Source: Conexibacter sp. (GTDB lineage Bacteria > Actinomycetota > Thermoleophilia > Solirubrobacterales > Solirubrobacteraceae). Taken from it: DNA of 6,894 nucleotides. The position numbers and the translations under genes are program-made. Positions 1 through 5,740 of the stretch are shown here, piece by piece; the first letter of the stretch is position 1, and each line of letters opens with the position of its first letter. The stretch lies in contig JAOPZG010000238.1 in NCBI GenBank assembly GCA_025964215.1, forward strand, positions 1-6,894, in the 5' to 3' direction. The notes beneath the pieces were generated by a model that worked only from the letters and a program-made list of their open reading frames with translations, ran no database searches and was not told where the DNA came from.

Positions 1-699
1 GCCTGGCGCGACTACCTCAAGCACGACAACAAGGGTCGCGGCATCGTCCTGATCGGGCACTCGCAGGGCTCGTTCGTCCTGCGCCAGCTGATCGCCCAGG
101 AGATCGACAAGAACGCGAAGGTCCGCAAGCGGCTCGTCTCGGCGATCCTGCTCGGCGGCAACGTCCTGGTGAAGAAGGGCTCCGACAAGGGCGGCGACTT
201 CCAGAACGTCAAGGCCTGCCGCGCCGCCACGCAGCTGCGCTGCGTGATCGCGTTCTCCACGTTCAACGCCACGCCGCCCGCTGGCGCGCTCTTCGGCGTC
301 GCCGGCACCGGCCGCTCGGTCGTCCCGGGCGAGAGCGCCAAGGGCCGCGAGGTGCTCTGCACCAACCCCGCCGCGCTGGGCGGCGGCTCCGCGCCGCTGA
401 CCTCGCGCTACCCGAGCGCGCCGTTCGCGCCCGGCACGACGATCGGCGCGCTGACCACGCAGGTCGGCCTGCCGACGCCGGCGGTCTCCACGCCGTGGAT
501 CGAGGCCCACGCCTACACCGGGCAGTGCTCGAGCGAGGGCGGCGCGAACGTCCTGCGCATCACCGGCGAGGCCGGCGCGCCGGAGCTCCACGCGCTCCCG
601 GACCCTACGTGGGGCCTGCACCTGGTCGACGCGAACGTCGCGCTCGGGGACCTCGTCGCGCTCGTGCGCCGCGAGTCCGCGCAGTACACGGCCCACTGA
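1..699 (+). CDS. DUF3089-family alpha/beta hydrolase (3' part, start outside window)
   Basis: Frame 1 is open from the first base to a TGA at 697-699, giving the last 232 residues; the start lies left of the window. A nucleophile elbow GHSQGS follows a hydrophobic strand, with the likely catalytic serine at fragment residue 21 (codon 61-63). Further on come the family-like strings CVIAFSTF and VLCTNP, and near the end WGLHLVDANVALGDL, whose histidine (codon 619-621) is the probable catalytic base. Together these match my memory of DUF3089 (lysophospholipase-like alpha/beta hydrolases of unknown substrate). Family members are usually about 330-390 residues, so roughly 100-150 residues, including any signal peptide, are missing. 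Export is plausible from the three cysteines and from neighbouring secreted hydrolases, but cannot be seen. The gene converges on the membrane-protein gene with no base between the stops. Fold and nucleophile are fairly secure; substrate is unknown. Confidence 0.85.
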   Translation, partial: AWRDYLKHDNKGRGIVLIGHSQGSFVLRQLIAQEIDKNAKVRKRLVSAILLGGNVLVKKGSDKGGDFQNVKACRAATQLRCVIAFSTFNATPPAGALFGVAGTGRSVVPGESAKGREVLCTNPAALGGGSAPLTSRYPSAPFAPGTTIGALTTQVGLPTPAVSTPWIEAHAYTGQCSSEGGANVLRITGEAGAPELHALPDPTWGLHLVDANVALGDLVALVRRESAQYTAH

Positions 700-703
700 T
701 CAG
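696..703. other. Palindromic convergent stop junction (CTGATCAG)
   Basis: The plus-strand TGA (697-699) and the minus-strand TGA (700-702 read in reverse) abut with zero intervening bases, forming TGATCA inside the perfect 8-bp palindrome CTGATCAG. There is therefore no intergenic space for a conventional terminator between the DUF3089 gene and the convergent membrane-protein gene. Any transcription stop must lie inside one of the two coding regions. Confidence 0.9.
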
Positions 704-1731
704 CGCGGCCGGCGCTCCGGGCCCAGCACGATGGGCTCGGTGAGCGTCGGCCGCAACCGCAGGAACGCGATCGTGCCGAGCAGCGTCGGCACCCAGAGCA
801 CGATCGCGTGGTAGACGAGCACCGCCGCGGCCGCAGAGGCCGGGTCGGCGCCGTAGAGCACGAGCGCGGCGGTGAGCCCGCCGTCGAGCGCGCCGATCCC
901 GCCAGGAATGGGCACCACGTTCCCGAGGTACCCAATCAGGAACGCCAGCGTCAGCGCGCCGACCGGCGGCGCGTCGCCGAAGGCGCGGAACGACACCCAC
1001 AGCATCGCGATGTCGAACCACAGGTAGCCGACCGCGCCGAGCAGCCGCCAGCTCGGATGGCGGATCTCCGCCTTGGCCTCCTCGACCACGCCCGCGGTCG
1101 TGTGCAGCCAGCGGATCGTCCGGCCGGCGTCCTCGACCACCGCGAAGCGCGCGGCCAGCGACGGGACGCACCAGAAGAGCGCGACGCCGCCGCTCGCCAC
1201 GACGCCCGGGAGCAGCCCGAGGACGAGGTGATGCGGCGCGTGCAGGATGCCCGCGCCGACGAGCAGCCCGGCGAGCGCGAGCGTCGCCGCGTTGATCCCG
1301 CTGGTGATCAGGAACAGGACGCCCGAGCGCTCCATGAAGCGCCGCAGCGAGCCGCCCTTGGCCTTGATCACCCACGCGCCGACCGCGATCCCGCCCGCGC
1401 CGCCGACCGGCAGCACCGCGCCGAAGGCCATCTCGGAGAGCGCGAGCCGGATCGCCAGCAGCGACGGCGCGCGGTAGAAGACCATGCGGAACGCGAGCAC
1501 GTAGCCCACGCACGAGGCGAGCTCCAGCGCGACGGCGAGCGCGATCCAGCCCGGCGCGACGTCCTCGAGCCGGTCTGCCACGTCCTGCAGGCCCGGCACG
1601 GCCAGCAGCAGCGCGCCGACCAGGATCACCAGGACGACGAGCGAGATGATCCCGTTCCGGAGCCGCTTGCCCTCGTCCTGCTCGAGCCCGGCGGGGACGT
1701 CGCTCATGCCTTGCACCGGGAACCGGCGCAT
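700..1731 (-). CDS. Lysylphosphatidylglycerol synthase TM-domain family (UPF0104-like) membrane protein
   Basis: A 343-residue polytopic membrane protein. Hydrophobic segments lie near residues 29-47, 61-85, 100-122, 137-165, 168-190, 230-250, 258-276 and 283-325. Family-type motifs are LPVGGAGG (107-114), the late NVVPIPGGIGALDGG (271-285) and a YHAIVLWVPTLLG segment near the end. These match the stand-alone transmembrane (flippase-like) part of the MprF/LPG synthase superfamily. There is no room for the C-terminal aminoacyl-transfer domain of full MprF, so it is unlikely to make lysyl-PG by itself. Lipid translocation is a guess from the family. The motif that often reads GGxGxxE has Asp (D283) here. 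The start is uncertain: ATG at 1731 has no clear Shine-Dalgarno, and a second in-frame ATG at 1707 (residue 9) has only AAGG two bases upstream; the residues between are not membrane-spanning. It is divergent from the S15 hydrolase gene and convergent with the DUF3089 gene. Confidence 0.88.
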   Translation of the reverse strand: MRRFPVQGMSDVPAGLEQDEGKRLRNGIISLVVLVILVGALLLAVPGLQDVADRLEDVAPGWIALAVALELASCVGYVLAFRMVFYRAPSLLAIRLALSEMAFGAVLPVGGAGGIAVGAWVIKAKGGSLRRFMERSGVLFLITSGINAATLALAGLLVGAGILHAPHHLVLGLLPGVVASGGVALFWCVPSLAARFAVVEDAGRTIRWLHTTAGVVEEAKAEIRHPSWRLLGAVGYLWFDIAMLWVSFRAFGDAPPVGALTLAFLIGYLGNVVPIPGGIGALDGGLTAALVLYGADPASAAAAVLVYHAIVLWVPTLLGTIAFLRLRPTLTEPIVLGPERRPR

Positions 1732-1733
1732 CG

Positions 1734-1751
1734 TCGTGGCGATCGTGGCAA
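1734..1751. repeat. Tandem 9-bp repeat in the divergent intergenic gap
   Basis: TCGTGGCGA (1734-1742) is followed directly by TCGTGGCAA (1743-1751), eight of nine bases identical. It fills most of the 30-bp space between the divergent starts at 1731 (-) and 1762 (+), and its end overlaps the Shine-Dalgarno-like AAGG of the plus-strand gene. It could be an operator half-site pair, or chance in high-GC sequence. No clear -10/-35 pair was recognised here. Confidence 0.4.
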
Positions 1752-1753
1752 GG
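1750..1753 (+). promoter_or_regulatory. Ribosome binding site of the S15 hydrolase gene
   Basis: AAGG sits eight bases before the ATG at 1762. It is the only Shine-Dalgarno-like string nearby. It supports this ATG, which also opens a signal peptide, over the much longer open frame that continues upstream across the antisense of the membrane-protein gene. Confidence 0.55.
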
Positions 1754-1761
1754 TCTGTCGC

Positions 1762-3828
1762 ATGTGGACGGGTCGGGGGATCCTGCTGACGACGATGGCC
1801 GTGCTGGCGGCCGCTGCGAGCGCGCCCGTGGGCGCCTCAGCGGCGGATCCTCCGCCGGTCACAGTACGCACCCTGCACTTCGACACGATCGTCGGTCCGT
1901 CCAACGACACGCACTGCGACGTCGTCGGCGACCTCTACACGCCGGCCACCGCGACGCACGCGAACCCCGCGCCGGCGGTCCTGACGACCAACGGCTTCGG
2001 CGGCTCCAAGGACGACCAGAAGGCGATGGCGACCGCGCTGGCCCAGCGCGGCTACGTCGTGCTCTCCTACTCCGGCCTCGGCTTCGGCGGCTCCGGCTGC
2101 AAGATCGAGCTCGACGACCCCGACTGGGACGGCAAGGCCGGCGCGCAGCTCGTCTCCTTCCTCGGCGGGACGAAGGCGGCCAAGGACGGGACGACGGTCG
2201 ACGACGTCCTGCTCGACGGCCCCGGCGACCCGCGCGTGGGCATGATCGGCGGCTCCTACGGCGGGCAGATCCAGTACGCGGTCGCCGGCCAGGACCCGCG
2301 CGTGGACACGATCGTCCCGATCATCACGTGGAACGACCTGGCCTACTCGCTGGCCCCCAACAACACCGACATCGCGAGCGGCGTCACGTCGACCACGCCC
2401 GGCGTCGGCAAGTTCCAGTGGGCGGGGCTCTTCACCGCGCTCGGGATCGTGGACGGGATCCAGAACCTCCAGGTCGACCCGTCGCGCGACGTGACCTCGT
2501 GCCCCAACTTCGACGCGCGCGTCTGCCCGGGCATCGTCGAGGCGGGCGTCACCGGCGCGCCGTCGGCCGGGACGCTCCAGCTCCTGCGCCACGCCTCGGT
2601 CAGCTCCTACGTCAAGCAGATCAAGATCCCCACCCTGCTCCTGCAGGGCGAGGACGACACGCTCTTCAACCTCAACGAGGCGACCGCGACCTACCAGTCG
2701 CTGAAGGCCCAGGGCACGCCGGTCAAGATGGTGTGGCAGTCCTGGGGCCACTCGCACAGCGCGCCCGCGCCCGGCGAGCTGGGCGACGGCGACGACGGCT
2801 ACTCGCCGGTCGACGCCGGCGGCAACCTGACCGCCGAGGGCCGCACGGTCGAGCAGTGGTTCGACCACTACCTCCGCGGCGACCCGGCGGCGCCCTCGCT
2901 GGACTTCACCTACTTCCGCGACTGGGTCCCCTACACCGGCGACGCGACCCCGGCCTTCGGCCGCGCGCCCGCCTACCCGGCCGGCGCCGACCAGAGCTTC
3001 CGGCTCTCCGGCACCGACGCGCTCACCCCGGACGCGGGCGCCGTGCAGAGCGGCGCCGCGACGTTCGCCACGCCGCCCGCCGGCGCGCCGACCTCGGTCA
3101 CCGAGATCAGCGCGTTGAGCCAGGACGTGCCGCTCTCCGACGCGCCCGGCACCTACGCGCAGTACACGAGCGCGCCGCTGGCGGCCGACACCGACGTCGT
3201 CGGCTCGCCGCGCGCGCAGCTGCGCGTCTCGGTCGCGGGCGACAACGCGGCGGGCCTGCTCACGCCGGCCGCGCTCGCCACGCTCTTCCTGAAGGTCGAG
3301 GACGTCGCGCCCGACGGCACGGTCACGCTGCCCGACCGCCTCGTCGCGCCGATCCGCCCCGCGTCCTTCGGGAAGCAGGTCAGCGTCACGCTGCCGGCCA
3401 TCGTCCACCGCTTCGCCGCCGGACACCGCGTCCGGCTCGTCGTCGCCGGCAGCGACGCGGCCTACCGCGGCAGCGTCGCGCCCGCCGTCGTGACGATCAC
3501 GACCGACGCGGGCAACCCCGGCGTCCTGACGCTCCCGGTCGCCGGCGCGGACTCCCAGCAGCCGGTGGTCGCCGCCGCGGTCCCGGCGCACGCGTGCGTC
3601 AGCCGACGCGGCCTCACGGTCCACGTAAAGCGCGCGTTCCGCAAGAGGCTGCGCAAGGCCACCGTCATGGTCGGGGCCAAGCGCGCCGGCACGATCAAGA
3701 AGCCCCGTGCCGGCGCGAAGCTGTCCTTCGCCGGGCGCCCGTCGGGCACCGTCGTCGTGCGGATCGTGATGAAGCTCCGCTCCGGCAAGACGGTGACCGA
3801 CGTGCGCCGCTACCGCCTCTGCGGCTAG
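1762..3828 (+). CDS. Secreted CocE/NonD (peptidase S15-type) hydrolase with C-terminal module
   Basis: A 688-residue protein. Residues 1-28 form a signal peptide (short n-region with one Arg, Ala/Leu/Val core, cleavage near ASA or SAA before DPPP). The alpha/beta hydrolase domain spans about 35-390: strand and glycine-rich loop TTNGFGG (75-81), nucleophile elbow GGSYGG with Ser165, acid motif GEDDTLF (D299 likely), base motif WGHSHS (H330 or H332). A beta-rich domain, about 400-595, fits the non-catalytic X-Pro dipeptidyl-peptidase C-terminal domain. A basic tail, about 610-688, runs from C612 to C687. Six mature cysteines (52, 113, 247, 255, 612, 687) suggest three disulfides in an extracellular enzyme. 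Family members cleave esters, amides or X-Pro peptides; the substrate cannot be read here. The ATG is chosen for the signal peptide and AAGG at eight bases. The stop overlaps that of the convergent lipase. Confidence 0.92.
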   Translation: MWTGRGILLTTMAVLAAAASAPVGASAADPPPVTVRTLHFDTIVGPSNDTHCDVVGDLYTPATATHANPAPAVLTTNGFGGSKDDQKAMATALAQRGYVVLSYSGLGFGGSGCKIELDDPDWDGKAGAQLVSFLGGTKAAKDGTTVDDVLLDGPGDPRVGMIGGSYGGQIQYAVAGQDPRVDTIVPIITWNDLAYSLAPNNTDIASGVTSTTPGVGKFQWAGLFTALGIVDGIQNLQVDPSRDVTSCPNFDARVCPGIVEAGVTGAPSAGTLQLLRHASVSSYVKQIKIPTLLLQGEDDTLFNLNEATATYQSLKAQGTPVKMVWQSWGHSHSAPAPGELGDGDDGYSPVDAGGNLTAEGRTVEQWFDHYLRGDPAAPSLDFTYFRDWVPYTGDATPAFGRAPAYPAGADQSFRLSGTDALTPDAGAVQSGAATFATPPAGAPTSVTEISALSQDVPLSDAPGTYAQYTSAPLAADTDVVGSPRAQLRVSVAGDNAAGLLTPAALATLFLKVEDVAPDGTVTLPDRLVAPIRPASFGKQVSVTLPAIVHRFAAGHRVRLVVAGSDAAYRGSVAPAVVTITTDAGNPGVLTLPVAGADSQQPVVAAAVPAHACVSRRGLTVHVKRAFRKRLRKATVMVGAKRAGTIKKPRAGAKLSFAGRPSGTVVVRIVMKLRSGKTVTDVRRYRLCG
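3589..3825 (+). other. Cys-bounded basic C-terminal module of the S15 hydrolase
   Basis: Residues 610-688 of the preceding protein begin HACVSRRGLTVHVKR, continue with Arg/Lys-rich beta-like segments (LRKATVMVGAKRAG, then RAGAKLSFAG), and end TVTDVRRYRLCG. One Cys lies near each end (C612, C687), so a disulfide could close the module. Classical CocE or S15 enzymes end after the jelly-roll domain, so this is an addition. The pattern CxSRR, then R/K-rich strands, then VTDxRRYxxC resembles tails I associate with many secreted proteins of Solirubrobacterales. A cell-surface or polymer-binding role is a guess from charge and position. Confidence 0.6.
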
Positions 3829-3832
3829 CCGC
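3821..3832. other. 12-bp perfect palindrome holding two overlapping stop codons
   Basis: GCGGCTAGCCGC is self-complementary. Its central CTAG supplies the TAG of the plus-strand S15 hydrolase (3826-3828) and the TAG of the minus-strand lipase (3825-3827 in reverse), so the genes overlap by four bases. Having no loop and no U-tract, it is not a normal intrinsic terminator. It leaves no intergenic space. Confidence 0.9.
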
Positions 3833-4730
3833 CGACCGCGGGGAGGATCGGCGTGCAGATCGTCGAGCTCGCGTGCGCGGGGTCGAGCGCGTTGAGGACC
3901 TCGCGGTCCACGACGTGGTCGTAGGGCATCGACAAGTGGTCGCCGAGGTCCAGGATGCACTTGCTCTGGATCGTGATGTTGGTGACGTTGGACCCGGTCA
4001 GGAACGCCGAGGTGTAGGGCGTCACGACCTCGTCGAACTTCGACTGGATCACGGTGTACTTGACCCCGGGGACCGTGTCGCCGCCCGCGTTGAGCGCCGT
4101 GATGAACGGCGAGCCCTGCACCTGGTCGGTGCACGCCGGGCAGAGCGCGCCGACGAGCGGCAGCGCGCCCGGGAAGTACCCGGCCAGCGTCGCGAGACCG
4201 CTGAGCGTCGTGCCGTGGTTGGACGGCGCGAGGCCGACCAGCGCGTTGACCTTCGCGGCGCCGCCGAGGTTCTTGAGGTAGTAGCGCGGCATCATCCCGC
4301 CCTGCGACCAGCCGACGAGGTCGACCTTCGACGCGCCCGTGACCGACAGCACGTGGTCGACCTCGGTCTTCAGCTCGCCGGCCGACGCGGCGATCGGGCC
4401 GTAGGACCCGATCTGCCCGACGAAGAGGCCGCCGTAGTTGAAGGTGTAGACGCAGTAGCCGTTGTTCTTGAGCAGCGGCGCGACGGCGTTCCAGCTCGTG
4501 ATCTGGTTGGCGAACGTGCCGTTGACCAGGACGACCGGCCGCGGGTGCGCGGCCGACGGCGTGCACGCCACGTTGGCGCCGGCCGGCGACCCACCGGGCT
4601 GCACCGCCGAGGCCGCGATCGCGGTCGGGAAGTTGTAGATGACGGGCAGCGACGCCTGGGCGCTCGACGCACCCGCGGCCAGGCACGCCGCCGCGACGGC
4701 CATGGCGGCCGCCCAACGCTTGATGGACAT
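3825..4730 (-). CDS. Secreted lipase (class 2 / lipase_2-like alpha/beta hydrolase)
   Basis: A 301-residue protein with a clear signal peptide: MSIKRW, an Ala-rich core to about residue 23, and AQA before Ser27 as the cleavage site. The mature part has the early strand PVVLVNGTFANQ (65-76, oxyanion region), a central NNGYCVYTFNYG (89-100), nucleophile elbow GWSQGG with Ser142, acid candidate KFDEVVTPY (D233) and base candidate DHLSMPYD (H265). This order and spacing fit actinobacterial triacylglycerol lipases/esterases of the lipase_2 group. The elbow has Trp (W141) where GHSQGG is commoner. Six mature cysteines (56, 93, 197, 200, 258, 292) fit an extracellular disulfide-bonded enzyme. The ATG is fixed by a strong Shine-Dalgarno and by the signal peptide. 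It is last in the leftward gene series, 88 bp after the VOC gene. I found no convincing -10/-35 in that gap, so own promoter versus read-through is open. Confidence 0.92.
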   Translation of the reverse strand: MSIKRWAAAMAVAAACLAAGASSAQASLPVIYNFPTAIAASAVQPGGSPAGANVACTPSAAHPRPVVLVNGTFANQITSWNAVAPLLKNNGYCVYTFNYGGLFVGQIGSYGPIAASAGELKTEVDHVLSVTGASKVDLVGWSQGGMMPRYYLKNLGGAAKVNALVGLAPSNHGTTLSGLATLAGYFPGALPLVGALCPACTDQVQGSPFITALNAGGDTVPGVKYTVIQSKFDEVVTPYTSAFLTGSNVTNITIQSKCILDLGDHLSMPYDHVVDREVLNALDPAHASSTICTPILPAVGG

Positions 4731-4738
4731 GGTGTTCT

Positions 4739-4749
4739 CTCCTCCTCCT
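4739..4749 (-). promoter_or_regulatory. Strong Shine-Dalgarno of the lipase gene
   Basis: Read on the minus strand the sequence is AGGAGGAGGAG followed by AGAACACC and ATG (start at 4730). The three overlapping AGGAG units give several acceptable spacings. It is by far the strongest ribosome binding site in the window, suggesting high translation of the secreted lipase, and it decides the start. Confidence 0.85.
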
Positions 4750-4818
4750 GTCGCCTCCCCCGATGGGTGGCGATCGACTCGCGCCCGAGCCTCTCAGAGA
4801 TGCACACCAAATCGCAAG

Positions 4819-5718
4819 TCAGGACACTACGTGCACGGCCATGCCGAACGGGTCGACCACGGCGAAGCCGCCGGTCACCGCCTCGGAGCCGATCCCGGCG
4901 GCGCGCACGCGGGCGCGGACGGTCTCGACCTCGTCGACGCCGGCGAGCACGATCGTCCAGTGGCGCAGGCCGACGATCCCGGCGGGCATCGGCGCCGCGC
5001 CCTCGCCGCGCCAGGTGTTGAAGCCCAGGTGATGGTGGTAGCCGCCGGCCGAGACGAACGCGGCGCTCGGGAGCATCGCCCAGACCTCGAAGCCGAGCAC
5101 GTCGCGGTAGAAGCCGAGGCCGGTCGCGATGTCGCCGACGTGCAGGTGGAGGTGGCCGACGCGCAGCCCGGGGCGGACCTGGGCGTCGACCAGGCCGTCG
5201 CCGTCGCCGCCGACGGTCGCGAGCAGCGCGTCGAAGTCGAGCGGGTTGGGGCCGCCGCCGGAGAACTCCTCCTCGGGCGAGGGCCACGCCTCGCGCGGGC
5301 GGTCGGCGGCGAGCTCGATGCCGTTGCCGTCGAGGTCGCCGAGGTAGATCGCCTCGTGCGTGCCGTGGTCCGAGGCGCCCTGGATCGGCGTGCGGGTCGC
5401 GGCCAGCCGCAGCGCGGCGCGTGCGAGCTCCTCGCGCGTCGGGAAGAGCAAGGCGTAGTGGTAGAGGCCGGAGGTCCGGCGCGGCGGCTTGGCCGTCGCG
5501 TCCTCGTGCAGGACGAGCGCGTCCTCGGTGCCGTCGCCGAGCGCGGCGGAGTCGACGTCGTGGCGGTGGACGCGCAGGCCGAGCGCCGACTGGTACCAGG
5601 CGACCGAGCGGTCGAGGTCGGTGACGGCGAGGTGGACGGCGCCGAGGCGCAGGGTCGCGGGGAGCTCGCTGATGCCCTGGGCGGCGGGGCCGACGGTGAC
5701 GGAGGCGGAGGGGTTCAT
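4819..5718 (-). CDS. Two-domain VOC protein, CatE-like (catechol 2,3-dioxygenase family)
   Basis: A 299-residue cytoplasmic protein of two vicinal-oxygen-chelate domains. Domain 1 (about 23-140) has LGAVHLAVTDLDRSVAWYQ, LYHYALLF and LDGNGIELAAD, placing H29, H87 and E135 as a complete metal triad. Domain 2 (about 185-299) has GHLHLHVGD, GGYHHHLGFNTW and DPFGMAVHVV. The glutamate position there appears to be H296, so domain 2 probably lacks a standard site. The GGYHHHLGxNTW string is typical of CatE-like proteins (COG2514). If active, it would cleave a catecholic ring with Fe(II) and O2; glyoxalase or other VOC chemistry cannot be excluded. The ATG at 5718 is preferred because little sequence precedes the first VOC strand; an in-frame ATG at 5778 would overlap the araC gene. 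The neighbouring benE and araC genes support an aromatic-compound role. Confidence 0.88.
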   Translation of the reverse strand: MNPSASVTVGPAAQGISELPATLRLGAVHLAVTDLDRSVAWYQSALGLRVHRHDVDSAALGDGTEDALVLHEDATAKPPRRTSGLYHYALLFPTREELARAALRLAATRTPIQGASDHGTHEAIYLGDLDGNGIELAADRPREAWPSPEEEFSGGGPNPLDFDALLATVGGDGDGLVDAQVRPGLRVGHLHLHVGDIATGLGFYRDVLGFEVWAMLPSAAFVSAGGYHHHLGFNTWRGEGAAPMPAGIVGLRHWTIVLAGVDEVETVRARVRAAGIGSEAVTGGFAVVDPFGMAVHVVS

Positions 5719-5723
5719 CCTCC
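5719..5723 (-). promoter_or_regulatory. GGAGG directly abutting the VOC start codon
   Basis: On the minus strand the sequence reads ACTGGACGGAGGATGAAC. The only GGAGG touches the ATG at 5718 with no spacer, which is too close for normal Shine-Dalgarno pairing. Either GGAC six bases upstream serves weakly, translation is coupled to the araC gene ending 22 bp upstream, or the true start is elsewhere (ATG at 5778). Confidence 0.4.
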
Positions 5724-5740
5724 GTCCAGTGTCGTCGCGC

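Noticed and set aside
808..1761. Upstream extension of the S15 hydrolase frame
   Set aside because: It is antisense to a well-supported membrane-protein gene and reads as Arg/Asp/Glu-rich nonsense. A signal peptide and AAGG place the start at 1762.
3821..3832. GCGGCTAGCCGC as a bidirectional intrinsic terminator
   Set aside because: A loopless 12-bp palindrome without flanking T-tracts would not form a stable terminator hairpin. It is kept only as a stop-codon palindrome.
1837..4716. Very long minus-strand open frame (about 959 codons) antisense to the S15 hydrolase and covering the lipase in another frame
   Set aside because: The translation is Arg/Gly/Ala-rich low-complexity sequence without motifs or a start context. 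It is the expected shadow of G/C-rich third positions. The real genes here have signal peptides and catalytic motifs in other frames.
4792..4800. Short palindrome TCTCAGAGA in the VOC-lipase gap, considered as an operator or terminator
   Set aside because: With four-base arms and a one-base centre it is too short to separate from chance. It has no U-tract for termination.
4789..4817. TTGCGA with AGAGGC 17 bases downstream (minus strand) as a lipase promoter
   Set aside because: The -35-like hexamer is acceptable, but the -10 match is poor, so I did not annotate it.
1764..5021. Plus-strand open frame of about 1085 codons spanning three genes
   Set aside because: It is composed almost entirely of Arg, Gly, Ala and Pro shadows of the true frames, and it crosses convergent genes with much better support.
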